From: an uncultured Eubacteriales bacterium
Lineage (GTDB): Bacteria; Bacillota; Clostridia; UMGS1883
Length of the DNA: 53,157 bases
Reading direction: 5' to 3'
Assembly (NCBI GenBank): GCA_905195005.1
Contig: CAJJUC010000001.1
Location: 1 to 53,157, forward strand
Every line of letters starts with the position of its first letter. Position 1 is the first letter of the stretch. The notes beneath the pieces are model-generated. The model made no database searches and was not told the origin of the DNA. It saw nothing but the letters and a program-made list of their open reading frames with translations. Both the position numbers and the translations under genes were made by a program. Shown in pieces: positions 13,960 to 21,584 of this stretch.

Positions 13960-14303
13960 CTTTTAAATCCTCTCTTTCCGAGCTTCTTGTTATATTTGTC
14001 ACGGTTTATATCATTAAGATATGCCATCGCTTCGGTCTGGTCATCGGGGCGCGATATAACGTGCGACGTTATGTACTTGCCCTCACCCTCGGCATATGCC
14101 TTGCCTGCTTCAATTGCAGCCTTGACCGCCGCCGATGAGCCTTCTATTTTTACCTCCATTACAAGAGGCGCCGGAACGTCCGTCCTTATCGGGCGGTTTC
14201 TGTCAAACGCTATGATGCTCACATCGGCAGCCTTAGCCATTAAATCGGCTGTTACAAGCGCCGTTGTGAAGCTGTATACCTCGATCATTCCGAGTGCCTG
14301 CAT
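13956..14303 (-). CDS. BMC-H shell protein with basic C-terminal tail
   Basis: 115 residues. The BMC fold is recognisable (MQALGMIEVYSFTTALVTAD, SSAAVKAAIEAGKAYAEGEG), but there is a longer loop (FDRNRPIRTDVPAPL) where ordinary BMC-H proteins have a short strand connection, and a tail of about 20 residues rich in Lys, Arg and Asn (DINRDKYNKKLGKRGFKR). It is probably a minor or specialised tile; the tail might contact cargo or other shell parts, which is inference. It lies 25 bp after the aldehyde dehydrogenase gene. Confidence 0.88.
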   Translation of the reverse strand: MQALGMIEVYSFTTALVTADLMAKAADVSIIAFDRNRPIRTDVPAPLVMEVKIEGSSAAVKAAIEAGKAYAEGEGKYITSHVISRPDDQTEAMAYLNDINRDKYNKKLGKRGFKR

Positions 14304-14328
14304 TCAAATCATTCCTTTCGGGAGTTAA

Positions 14329-15717
14329 TCAAACGATATGAAGTCCGTCAGCCATTACGCATCTTCTTGCGCGCGTAAAGGAATGAGCAGCCGTCAAGCC
14401 CTCGCCCGTGGGTCCGGCAATGGTGAACGTTGTATAACCCTCGCCGCCTGCACCGATACCTGCATAGGAGGGAGCGTTTTTAACAAATATTGTCGTTTCA
14501 ACCTCGCGTGCAAAACGAGTGAGGTTGTCGATATTTTTTGAATGAATATGCGCACTGTGACGGCGGCCCGCTTCAGCCTTAACGCCGTACTCGATAGCCC
14601 GGTCGATATTATCAACGCGCACGATTGCAAGAATCGGCATCATAAGCTCTGTCTGAACAAAGGGATGATCAAAATCCGTTTCGCAGATGATAAGGCGCGG
14701 ATCGGCATCGATACCGATTGCCTTTAAGAACTTGCCTGCATCACGGCCAACCATTTTCTTGTTTATAACAAGCTTGCCGTCCTTTTCAACAAGTGCAACC
14801 TTAACGAGCTTGTCAATATCATCGCCCTTAACCATGTAAGCGCCGTTTTCAAGCATGCTTTGAATAAGCTCATCGGCAACGGAGGACACAACAAAGCATT
14901 CCTTTTCCGCAATGCACGGAAGGTTGTTGTCGAAGCTTGCGCCCTTAACGATGTCCGCACCGGCTTTTTTGATGTCGGCAGTTTCGTCAACGATAACCGG
15001 AGGATTGCCTGCGCCGGCGCCGATTGCCTTTTTGCCGGAGGAAAGAAGCATTTTAACAACGCCGGGACCGCCCGTTGCAACAAGCATTTTAACGAGCGGC
15101 GATTTAACCATCTCATCGGATGATTTCATTGTAGGATTCTTAACCGAAACAACAAGGTTTTCGGGACCGCCTGCTTCAAGAATCGCACGGTTTACCATAT
15201 CGACAGCAGCATTTGAGGTTTTCTTCGCATTCGGATGAGGATTGAAAACAACGGCGTTTCCGCCTGCAATCATACCCATTGAATTACAGATAACCGTTTC
15301 ACTGGGGTTTGTTGACGGCGTTATGCTTCCTATAATTCCGAAAGGAGCCATTTCTATAAGAGTAAGACCGTCGTCACCCGTCCATACGGAGGGCTTGAGA
15401 TCCTCCGTTCCGGGAGTTTTTTCGGCAACAAGCTGATGCTTTATCGTCTTATCCTCAACACGGCCCATGCCCGTTTCCTCAACGCCCATCTCGGCAAGCT
15501 TTGCCGCATTTTTTAGCGTGTATTCGCGGATTTTCGAAATCATTTTTTCGCGCTGAGCAACCGTGTAGGAACGAAATTCCTTATATGCCTTCGATACGGC
15601 TGCCAAAGCGTCCGACATTTCATCAAACACGCCGAGCTGCCTTGTATCGTTCGTCTGTGCGCCCATTTCGCTGAGAACGTTCTCAACTATCTGACTGATA
15701 TATTTTTCATCCAACAT
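14329..15717 (-). CDS. CoA-acylating propionaldehyde dehydrogenase (PduP/EutE-like)
   Basis: Oxidises propionaldehyde with NAD+ and CoA to propionyl-CoA inside the microcompartment. 462 residues from ATG 15717 (after AGAGAGGTG); a longer frame upstream lacks a ribosome site. Catalytic Cys lies in NNLPCIAEKECFV, the usual acylating-type context, and ITPSTNPSE and FNPHPNAKKTS match PduP/EutE. Residues 1-17 (MLDEKYISQIVENVLSEM) form an amphipathic encapsulation helix separated from the enzyme by a Gln/Thr/Asn linker. The 3' end is 25 bp from the next shell gene. Confidence 0.92.
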   Translation of the reverse strand: MLDEKYISQIVENVLSEMGAQTNDTRQLGVFDEMSDALAAVSKAYKEFRSYTVAQREKMISKIREYTLKNAAKLAEMGVEETGMGRVEDKTIKHQLVAEKTPGTEDLKPSVWTGDDGLTLIEMAPFGIIGSITPSTNPSETVICNSMGMIAGGNAVVFNPHPNAKKTSNAAVDMVNRAILEAGGPENLVVSVKNPTMKSSDEMVKSPLVKMLVATGGPGVVKMLLSSGKKAIGAGAGNPPVIVDETADIKKAGADIVKGASFDNNLPCIAEKECFVVSSVADELIQSMLENGAYMVKGDDIDKLVKVALVEKDGKLVINKKMVGRDAGKFLKAIGIDADPRLIICETDFDHPFVQTELMMPILAIVRVDNIDRAIEYGVKAEAGRRHSAHIHSKNIDNLTRFAREVETTIFVKNAPSYAGIGAGGEGYTTFTIAGPTGEGLTAAHSFTRARRCVMADGLHIV

Positions 15718-15731
15718 TTGTAAGCACCTCT

Positions 15732-16280
15732 CTATAAAATGTTTTTCCACAAATCTTTTGCGGGACGGGGGATAACGGCGCTGTCAAGAAACATTCCCGT
15801 ATCTCCGCAGTCGCGCTTTGCGCGCTCAATTGCAGCAGTCACAGCCGCAACATCGCCCGTTATAAGAACATAGGACTTTCCGCACATGCCGCGCGCCAGT
15901 CTTATTTCTATAAGCTTTACCATTGACGTTTTCACCGTGTTATCCGCCGCAACGACAGCCGAAGCCGCGCTGTAGGTTTCGAACACGCCGAGCGCCTCCA
16001 CCTCAGACACATCGGTTGCTCCGCATATTGCCGGAATAACATCGTCATGAGGATTGCCGAGCACGAAGCTGTCAATAAGTCTTGACGGCAGTTTTTTGCG
16101 GCATGCATCGATTGACGCTCTTACCGCGCTGAGATCGCCGGCAAACGTTACAAGATATTTACCGGGGCAGACGGTACTTGCTTCAAGTATTTCAACCTCG
16201 GCAGTTTTAACAATTAAATCTGCCGCCTGCATACCCGATGAAACCGTAGTATATTCTACCATTCCCAATGCTTTATTCAT
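15732..16280 (-). CDS. BMC-T shell protein, PduT-type with pore cysteine
   Basis: 182 residues with two tandem BMC domains (ALGMVEYTTVSSGMQAADLI from residue 4; ALGVFETYSAASAVVAADNT from about residue 94). A trimer therefore gives a pseudohexamer. In PduT, Cys38 of three subunits holds a [4Fe-4S] cluster at the pore; here a cysteine is also exactly at residue 38 (ASTVCPGKY). Together with the PduS-like gene only 5 bp upstream, this suggests electron passage through the shell. The role is inference from PduT. Confidence 0.92.
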   Translation of the reverse strand: MNKALGMVEYTTVSSGMQAADLIVKTAEVEILEASTVCPGKYLVTFAGDLSAVRASIDACRKKLPSRLIDSFVLGNPHDDVIPAICGATDVSEVEALGVFETYSAASAVVAADNTVKTSMVKLIEIRLARGMCGKSYVLITGDVAAVTAAIERAKRDCGDTGMFLDSAVIPRPAKDLWKNIL

Positions 16281-16285
16281 CTAAG

Positions 16286-17626
16286 TCAATTCCTTTCCGC
16301 AGATTCTATTGTTATTGTATCGCCCGTTACCTTAAGCACCTTCCCGTCAACCGGGCTGTGAATGGGCAGCCCCAATGCATTTTCGGGCGCTTCGGCGATG
16401 CAGTCGCCGCGCTTCACGCTTTGCCCCTCGGAAACCACGCACACGCTCGGGGCGCCGATATTCTGCCTGAGAGAGATATAAAGGCGTTTTACCTTTATTT
16501 CATCCTCAACGAGCGGCGAAGCATTATTATATTTTTCAAGGTCAAGCTTTTGCCTGAGCCTTGCAGTTGTCACTCTCCTGAAATCGCGTTCCTCAAGAGG
16601 AACCGCTTTTATTTTATCAAAGGTCTTAAGACCGTTTTTCTGAATCACTTTCTTTGCAAAGCCGATAAGCGTTCTGGGGTTAAGCCCCTGCTTGCAGGCA
16701 ACCATTTCACAAATTCCGCACTGCGAACAGTACTGCGTGTTAAGAAATGCTTTTGTATTCGTCGCATCGTCATTTTTCACGCCGCGCATGAACATGTGCG
16801 GTTCAATCGGATAACCGAGCAAATGCCTGGGGCACATATCCGTGCACATTCTGCACTGGCAGCACGCACTCATGGCGCGCCTTTTCAGAACGTTTACGTT
16901 TTGCATACGCTGCGCGATAACAGGATTCGTTCTCGGCAGCGCCAAAACTCCGTTTGTTGTTTTTTTGACGGTGTCATCACTTTTTGCGAGATTGCCCGTC
17001 ATCGGACCGCCGTTTAACAAAACGGTGTCGTCCTCGGTCGCTCCGCCGGCAAGCTCAACAAGATAACTGAGCGGTGTTCCGAGCGGAACGCAGTATGTCT
17101 GCGGATTTTTAACGGCTCCGCCGACCGTTACGTACTTATGCGTCACGCACTCGCCGTGAAGTGCGCGGTATGTATTAAGAATCGTTTCAACATTATAAAC
17201 GATTACCTTAACATCTATCGGGAGACCCCCGGCAGGCACGACACGTCCTGTCGTGTCATTGATGAGAATAATCTCATCGCCTGCCGGATAAACCTCCTTA
17301 AGATATTTTACTTCTCCGTGTTCGAACGCAGCAATATCGCGCTCGACAGCCTCCGCAGTGCTTGCATAGCCCTTTTTCAAAGCTACATAAAAATGTTCTG
17401 CACCGAGACTTTCGCGGATAACGTCAAGAGTGCTTATGATTTCATAAGAATAACGGCGCAGAAGCTGACGGTGAAGCCTGAAAAGCGGCTCACATTCCGC
17501 ACAGTTAAGAATAACCGTGTCAGCCTTGTCGTTAAGTTTTGCATATCCCGGAAATCCGGCGCCGCCGGCACCGGCAATACCGCAATTCTTCATCAAACCT
17601 TTAAGTTCGTCTAACCTCATTGCCAT
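16286..17626 (-). CDS. PduS-like RnfC-family flavin/Fe-S protein
   Basis: 446 residues. The N-terminus resembles RnfC/NuoF-type NADH- and FMN-binding folds (CGIAGAGGAGFPGYAKL, VILNCAECEPL, an SLBB-type middle). Two [4Fe-4S] motifs follow: CCQCRMCTDMCPR and YCSQCGICEMVACKQ (about residues 255-320). The end is a lipoyl-like barrel (HSPVDGKVLKVTGDTITIE). In B12 microcompartments PduS reduces cobalamin; here the dehydratase is a glycyl-radical enzyme, so the role is more likely NADH oxidation with electrons passed to the PduT-like tile, or supply of electrons to the activase. Gene order PduS-PduT and 5-bp spacing support the partnership. Confidence 0.88.
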   Translation of the reverse strand: MAMRLDELKGLMKNCGIAGAGGAGFPGYAKLNDKADTVILNCAECEPLFRLHRQLLRRYSYEIISTLDVIRESLGAEHFYVALKKGYASTAEAVERDIAAFEHGEVKYLKEVYPAGDEIILINDTTGRVVPAGGLPIDVKVIVYNVETILNTYRALHGECVTHKYVTVGGAVKNPQTYCVPLGTPLSYLVELAGGATEDDTVLLNGGPMTGNLAKSDDTVKKTTNGVLALPRTNPVIAQRMQNVNVLKRRAMSACCQCRMCTDMCPRHLLGYPIEPHMFMRGVKNDDATNTKAFLNTQYCSQCGICEMVACKQGLNPRTLIGFAKKVIQKNGLKTFDKIKAVPLEERDFRRVTTARLRQKLDLEKYNNASPLVEDEIKVKRLYISLRQNIGAPSVCVVSEGQSVKRGDCIAEAPENALGLPIHSPVDGKVLKVTGDTITIESAERN

Positions 17627-17641
17627 TCCCTTTCCGTCTTA

Positions 17642-17908
17642 TCAGTGAATCGAAGAAACATCGTCGATGATTCCGACGATAGCCGCGTCAACGGGCGCGC
17701 TTTCCTCGTCCGTTCCTATTCTTGCGGCGCTTCCCATCGCCACAAGAACAGCTTCGCCCATACCGGCGCCGACATTGTCAACCGCGACAATGCGCTTTGC
17801 CTCCGGGCCGAATCCGGGAAGCGTTTCCACGATCATAAACTTATTTCCTACAAGCTTTTCGTTCTTGCGCGTCGAAACAAGTGTTCCGACAACCTTACCG
17901 ACTAACAT
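17642..17908 (-). CDS. EutN/PduN-type vertex protein (BMC-P)
   Basis: 88 residues forming the pentamer that caps the icosahedral vertices of the shell. Motifs: MLVGKVVGTLVSTRKN, KFMIVETL, IVAVDNVGAGMGEAVLVAMG and DAAIVGIIDDV, standard for EutN/CcmL. It is the only vertex protein of the locus, 15 bp after the second BMC-H. Confidence 0.95.
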   Translation of the reverse strand: MLVGKVVGTLVSTRKNEKLVGNKFMIVETLPGFGPEAKRIVAVDNVGAGMGEAVLVAMGSAARIGTDEESAPVDAAIVGIIDDVSSIH

Positions 17909-17922
17909 TGAATTTCCTCCGA

Positions 17923-18276
17923 TTATTTAAGAGAGGGAAGAATTTTTTCAACATCAGTGTGAGGACGGGGAATTACGTGAACCGCGATAAGCTCGCCGAG
18001 CTTGCTTGCATTTGCGCTGCCTGCGTCAACAGCTGCTTTAACGGCGCCGACGTCGCCCCTTACCATAACGCTTACAAGACCGCTGCCGATTTTCTCCGTT
18101 CCGATAAGTGTTACGTTTGCTGCCTTAAGCATAGAATCCGCTGCTTCGATTGCCGCAACAAGACCTCTTGTTTCTACCATTCCGAGTGCTTCCTGTGTCA
18201 TAACCTTAACCTCCTTATTTATTTCAGCCGCCGCCGGAGCAGCAGCCTTTTTTGCCTGTTTTTTTTCAGCCATCAT
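17923..18276 (-). CDS. BMC-H shell protein with alternative N-terminus
   Basis: A canonical PduA/J-like hexamer subunit (ALGMVETRGLVAAIEAADSM, IGSGLVSVMVRGDVGAVKAA, HVIPRPHTDVEKIL). Two starts are credible in one frame. ATG 18276 (after AAAGGGTG) gives 117 residues with a 25-residue Lys/Ala-rich leader. ATG 18201, behind a perfect AAGGAGG eight bases away, gives a normal 92-residue protein. Both may be made, as for PduB/PduB'. It is about 88% identical in protein to the BMC-H encoded 16 bp upstream, a tandem duplication. Confidence 0.93.
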   Translation of the reverse strand: MMAEKKQAKKAAAPAAAEINKEVKVMTQEALGMVETRGLVAAIEAADSMLKAANVTLIGTEKIGSGLVSVMVRGDVGAVKAAVDAGSANASKLGELIAVHVIPRPHTDVEKILPSLK

Positions 18277-18292
18277 TTTTCACCCTTTCCGA

Positions 18293-18568
18293 TTAAAGAG
18301 TCGGAAGAATTTTCTCAACGTCAGTGTGAGGACGGGGAATTACGTGAACTGCGATAAGCTCGCCGAGCCTGCTTGCGCTTGTGCTGCCTGCTTCAACTGC
18401 TGCCTTAACTGCGCCGACGTCGCCCCTTACCATAACGCTTACAAGACCGCTGCCGATCTTTTCCGTTCCGATAAGCGTTACCTCTGCCGCTTTAACCATA
18501 GCGTCTGCTGCTTCAACCGCCGCAACAAGACCTCTTGTTTCAATCATACCCAATGCTTCCTGAGCCAT
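18293..18568 (-). CDS. BMC-H shell protein (tandem copy)
   Basis: 91 residues, canonical PduA/J-like facet tile: ALGMIETRGLVAAVEAADAM, pore loop IGTEKIGSGLVSV and the end HVIPRPHTDVEKILPTL. It has a strong AGGAGG site and lies 32 bp after the alcohol dehydrogenase gene. It differs from the downstream copy at about eleven positions, mostly conservative, and long identical DNA stretches (around 17,950 and 18,315) show a fairly recent duplication or gene conversion. Confidence 0.95.
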   Translation of the reverse strand: MAQEALGMIETRGLVAAVEAADAMVKAAEVTLIGTEKIGSGLVSVMVRGDVGAVKAAVEAGSTSASRLGELIAVHVIPRPHTDVEKILPTL

Positions 18569-18600
18569 TGTATGTACCTCCTATATAAATAATAATTATT

Positions 18601-19800
18601 TTACTTGTTTACGATGGCGATCTTAAGACCTTCCATCTTCAGGTTTGTAACGTGCGCTTCGTTAATCTCGCTGAGCGGGAAGCGGTGCGTTATAAGCTCC
18701 GACATCGGAAGACCGATAGCCTTTGCTCTCTTGAGAAAATCAAACGTTGTTGCATAATCGCGGAGCGTGTAAACCCACGAGCCGACAATCGTGATTTCCT
18801 TTGAACAAATATCAAAGTGCGGATTAATCGCAGCGTCGCCTCCGTTGATGAAGAAGCCGAGCTCGCAAAGTCCGCCGCCGTTGCGGATAAACTTATATAT
18901 ATTGCTGTGTGCCGCCGGAGCGCCCGTGCACTGGAAAGCAAAGTCGGCAAGATGACCGCCGAAGGTTGCCTCAACCGCACCGGTGAGAGCTTCAATGCCC
19001 TTATGCTCCGTGAAGTTGACCGTTTTGTCCGCGCCCATTTTCTTTGCAAATTCAAGGCGTTTCGGCTGACCGTCAACCGCTGTGATATTTTCAATACCCA
19101 TTGTTCTGAGAACGGCTATGCAGATAAGACCGATAGGTCCGCAGCCCTGAACGACAACGCGGCTGTTGAAGCGCAGGATTCCCGTTGTTTTTGCACGCTC
19201 AACCGCGTGAACGAGAACTGCGCACGGCTCTATAAGTATTCTCGAATCAAGGTCAAGGTCGCTTACGTTGAACACGGAAGATCCCTTTCTGATAAGAATA
19301 TAATCGGAGAACCAGCCGTTAAGGTGCACATCGTCATCGGGAAGAAGTCCGTAAACATCCGCTCCGCCGACATTCTGCTTGTTAAGGTCAAACATTGTGA
19401 TATCGGGATTATCCTTAAATATCATGCAGGTTACAACCTTATCGCCGACAGAAAGCTTCTTTCCGGCGCTGTCAACCTTTACGTCCTTGCCCATCTTAAC
19501 GATTTCGCCCGTTCCCTCGTGACCGAGAACAACAGGGATAAGACCGAAGGGGTCGCGCTTAAATTCATGCGCGTCCGTGCCGCAGATGCCGCAGCCCTCA
19601 ACCTTTACGAGAATATCGCCGTCACCAACCTCGGGAATGGGATATTCCTTAATGTCATAATGTTCAAGCTTTGTAAGCATTGCAACGCGAGCCGTTTTCG
19701 GGATAGGACCCGACGCACTCGGAGCGGCAGCCGGAGCGCCGTTCATTTCACTGAGCACCTGCTTTACAATCTGCTGAATTTTTTCAGAATTGATGTCCAT
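18601..19800 (-). CDS. Zinc-type alcohol dehydrogenase with encapsulation peptide
   Basis: A medium-chain dehydrogenase, 399 residues from ATG 19800 (after GAAAGGAATGATACA). Residues 1-17 (MDINSEKIQQIVKQVLSE) form an encapsulation helix, joined by an Ala/Pro linker to the enzyme. Catalytic zinc ligands are the Cys of GCGICGTDAHEF and the His-Glu of VLGHEGTGEI. The NAD site is VVQGCGPIGLICIAVLRTMG. The usual four-cysteine structural-zinc lobe is missing. In the compartment it would reduce propionaldehyde to propanol, or lactaldehyde to 1,2-propanediol, recycling NAD+. Which aldehyde it uses cannot be told from sequence. Confidence 0.88.
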   Translation of the reverse strand: MDINSEKIQQIVKQVLSEMNGAPAAAPSASGPIPKTARVAMLTKLEHYDIKEYPIPEVGDGDILVKVEGCGICGTDAHEFKRDPFGLIPVVLGHEGTGEIVKMGKDVKVDSAGKKLSVGDKVVTCMIFKDNPDITMFDLNKQNVGGADVYGLLPDDDVHLNGWFSDYILIRKGSSVFNVSDLDLDSRILIEPCAVLVHAVERAKTTGILRFNSRVVVQGCGPIGLICIAVLRTMGIENITAVDGQPKRLEFAKKMGADKTVNFTEHKGIEALTGAVEATFGGHLADFAFQCTGAPAAHSNIYKFIRNGGGLCELGFFINGGDAAINPHFDICSKEITIVGSWVYTLRDYATTFDFLKRAKAIGLPMSELITHRFPLSEINEAHVTNLKMEGLKIAIVNK

Positions 19801-19865
19801 TGTATCATTCCTTTCTTTCCGTCCGTATCGCAAACGGAAAAATCATTGACAATCCGCCGGGCGGA

Positions 19866-20660
19866 TTATTTGCCCATTGCTTCAAGAACCTTTTTTGTGA
19901 TTTCCGCTACAAGGTCATTGTCGCCTTTTTTGCCGTTCGAGCAGCCGCCGCAGCTGTGGCAGCTTGCCTTACCGTCACGGTTGTTCGGGCAGAGATCTGC
20001 CGGATGCTTACCCTTAAGACCGAACTGACGGCGGATTTCGTACAGGCGCTGAACCTGCTCCTCATTAAGCTCCTTAGGACCGCCGAGCTGCTTTGAATTG
20101 AAGAGAAGCTGTGCATAAAACTCAACGGATTCCATCTTATGATATGCGTTCAGAAGCGAATCGCTGTAGGAAAGTGCGCCGTGGTTGGCAAGAAGAACAG
20201 CGTCAAAATGCTGAAGATACTTTTCAACAGCATCCGGAATTTCGTTTGTCGAAGGTGTGCCGTACTCGGCAATCGGAACGCAGCCGAGAGCGATGACAGC
20301 CTCGGGCATAATCGGCTGAGTCAGCGGAATGCCTGCAATTGCAAAGCTTGTTGCATAGATGGGATGAGCATGCACAACGCTTCTGACGTCGGGACGCTCT
20401 TTGTAAACTCTCATATGCATTTTGATTTCGCTGGAGGGCTTGAACGAACCGTTTGCTTCAAGCACCTTTCCCTCCTTATCGACCTTGCAGATGTAATCGG
20501 GAGTCATGAAGCCCTTGCTTACGCCCGTGGGTGTGCAAAGAAACTCGTTGTCGGAAATTTTAACCGAGATGTTGCCGTCGTTTGCGGCAACCATGCCTCT
20601 GTCATAAATTCTTTTACCGATTTCGCAAATCTGTTTTTTGATTTCGTACTCGTTTACCAT
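19866..20660 (-). CDS. Class II aldolase (fuculose-/rhamnulose-1-phosphate type)
   Basis: 264 residues. Splits fuculose-1-P or rhamnulose-1-P into DHAP and L-lactaldehyde. The zinc/catalytic pattern is present: GNISVKISD, SSEIKMHMRVYKERPD (Glu), VVHAHPIYATSFA (two His) and LLANHGALSYSD (third His). After the fold comes a cysteine-rich linker (CPNNRDGKASCHSCGGC), then a C-terminal helix DLVAEITKKVLEAMGK that matches the encapsulation peptides of the locus. The start is taken at ATG 20660, nine bases after GAAAGG. Own promoter at 20722-20750. This gene is what marks the locus as GRM5-like. Confidence 0.9.
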   Translation of the reverse strand: MVNEYEIKKQICEIGKRIYDRGMVAANDGNISVKISDNEFLCTPTGVSKGFMTPDYICKVDKEGKVLEANGSFKPSSEIKMHMRVYKERPDVRSVVHAHPIYATSFAIAGIPLTQPIMPEAVIALGCVPIAEYGTPSTNEIPDAVEKYLQHFDAVLLANHGALSYSDSLLNAYHKMESVEFYAQLLFNSKQLGGPKELNEEQVQRLYEIRRQFGLKGKHPADLCPNNRDGKASCHSCGGCSNGKKGDNDLVAEITKKVLEAMGK

Positions 20661-20721
20661 ATGTTTCATCCTTTCAAAAAGAAATTAATTAATAGCTGTT
20701 TCAAATTGTTGGCTTATGTTT

Positions 20722-20750
20722 ATTTTACACTCATTACAGCGTGTTGTCAA
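20722..20750 (-). promoter_or_regulatory. Second BMC promoter (aldolase-shell-pduL unit)
   Basis: Minus-strand TTGACA (20750-20745), 17 bp, TAAAAT (20727-20722), about 60 bp before the aldolase start. Confidence 0.75.
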
Positions 20751-20755
20751 TAGTA

Positions 20756-20780
20756 TTTTGTGGTTTTTTGTGGTTTTTTG
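20756..20780. promoter_or_regulatory. Phased direct repeat beside the aldolase promoter, candidate DeoR operator
   Basis: Tandem copies of TTTTGTGGTT with a 10-bp period, starting 5 bp upstream of the -35. On the minus strand this reads CACAAAAAACCACA, matching the element at the GRE promoter. Confidence 0.5.
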
Positions 20781-20786
20781 CCTATT

Positions 20787-21215
20787 TTATTGAGAAAGAT
20801 AGTTTAAAATCTCACTTATTCCCTCGTTATTGTATGATGAGGTGAAGAAAATCCGCTTGCAGCCGGCAATTCTAAGCCACATTTCCGCCATATCCGGGCG
20901 TGCGTGCGGCGCGTCCGTTTTTGTGACAATTCCTATAACCTCCCTGTTTGCCATCGGAGCAACGTTCGGGGGGTAGAGTGAATACGGTTCTGTTGCCGAA
21001 AGCAGCAGCCCCACCACATCAGCCTCATAAGAATAGAGCGCAAGCGCACGTCCGAGCTCGGGGTTTTCGGCATATTCGCCGGGGGTATCTATCACCGCGC
21101 CGCCGAAATTGACATACTGTGTTTTGTGATAATGAAGTTTCTCTCCGCGCAGCGCCTGCAGCAGCGTTGTTTTTCCTGCCTCGCTTCTTCCGATTAAAAT
21201 AAGCTTTTTCATCAT
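20787..21215 (-). CDS. EutP/PduV-type small GTPase
   Basis: 142 residues. A P-loop opens the protein (LILIGRSEAGKTTLLQAL), followed by VIDTPGEYAEN (switch II-like DTPG) and GIVTKTDAPHA (TKxD base specificity), as in EutP/PduV. The role in microcompartments is unclear; PduV has been linked to compartment positioning. The start ATG 21215 overlaps the EutS stop (ATGA) and has no strong ribosome site of its own, implying coupling. It is the last gene of the first transcription unit before the aldolase promoter. Confidence 0.88.
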   Translation of the reverse strand: MMKKLILIGRSEAGKTTLLQALRGEKLHYHKTQYVNFGGAVIDTPGEYAENPELGRALALYSYEADVVGLLLSATEPYSLYPPNVAPMANREVIGIVTKTDAPHARPDMAEMWLRIAGCKRIFFTSSYNNEGISEILNYLSQ

Positions 21216-21580
21216 GTTTTTGTTATCGGGCAAACTGTGAAGCCGAGCGTTTTTTCCGCATATGCGACAACCGCGCTTACCGAAGCGTCAACCTCGGAAA
21301 CGGTTCCCGTCACAATAAGCGTTCCGCTGAAACGGTCAACAAATCCAATCTCAACGCCCGACGCCTTGATTGCAATATCACCGGCAATAATCGCTGTTTC
21401 GCTCGGAGTCATCGTAATAATTCCGATTGCCGATTTTGAATAGTCAACCGAAGGATCCAATCCGAGCTTTCTGTACAGAATTTCATCCGGATTTGCAATG
21501 ACATGCGCAAGCGTTATCTGCTTGCCGGGGACAATTTCCTGTATTATCCGCATTTTGTCCTTTAATTCAAATTCATTCAC
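21212..21580 (-). CDS. EutS/PduU-type permuted BMC-H shell protein
   Basis: 122 residues with the circularly permuted BMC fold: an N-terminal segment MRIIQEIVPGKQITLAHVIA that forms the beta-barrel plug, then IGIITMTPSETAIIAGDIAI and SGTLIVTGTVSEVDASVSAV. EutS/PduU proteins form hexamers with a plugged pore. It starts 4 bp after the activase stop and overlaps the GTPase gene by 4 bp. Confidence 0.93.
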   Translation of the reverse strand: MNEFELKDKMRIIQEIVPGKQITLAHVIANPDEILYRKLGLDPSVDYSKSAIGIITMTPSETAIIAGDIAIKASGVEIGFVDRFSGTLIVTGTVSEVDASVSAVVAYAEKTLGFTVCPITKT

Positions 21581-21584
21581 GCTG

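Noticed and set aside
16268..17017. 249-codon frame antisense to the PduS-like gene
   Set aside because: Cys-rich only because it mirrors the Fe-S motifs; no ribosome site or promoter.
18817..20028. 403-codon frame antisense to the alcohol dehydrogenase
   Set aside because: Opposite a clearly conserved gene; no family motif; explained by codon bias.
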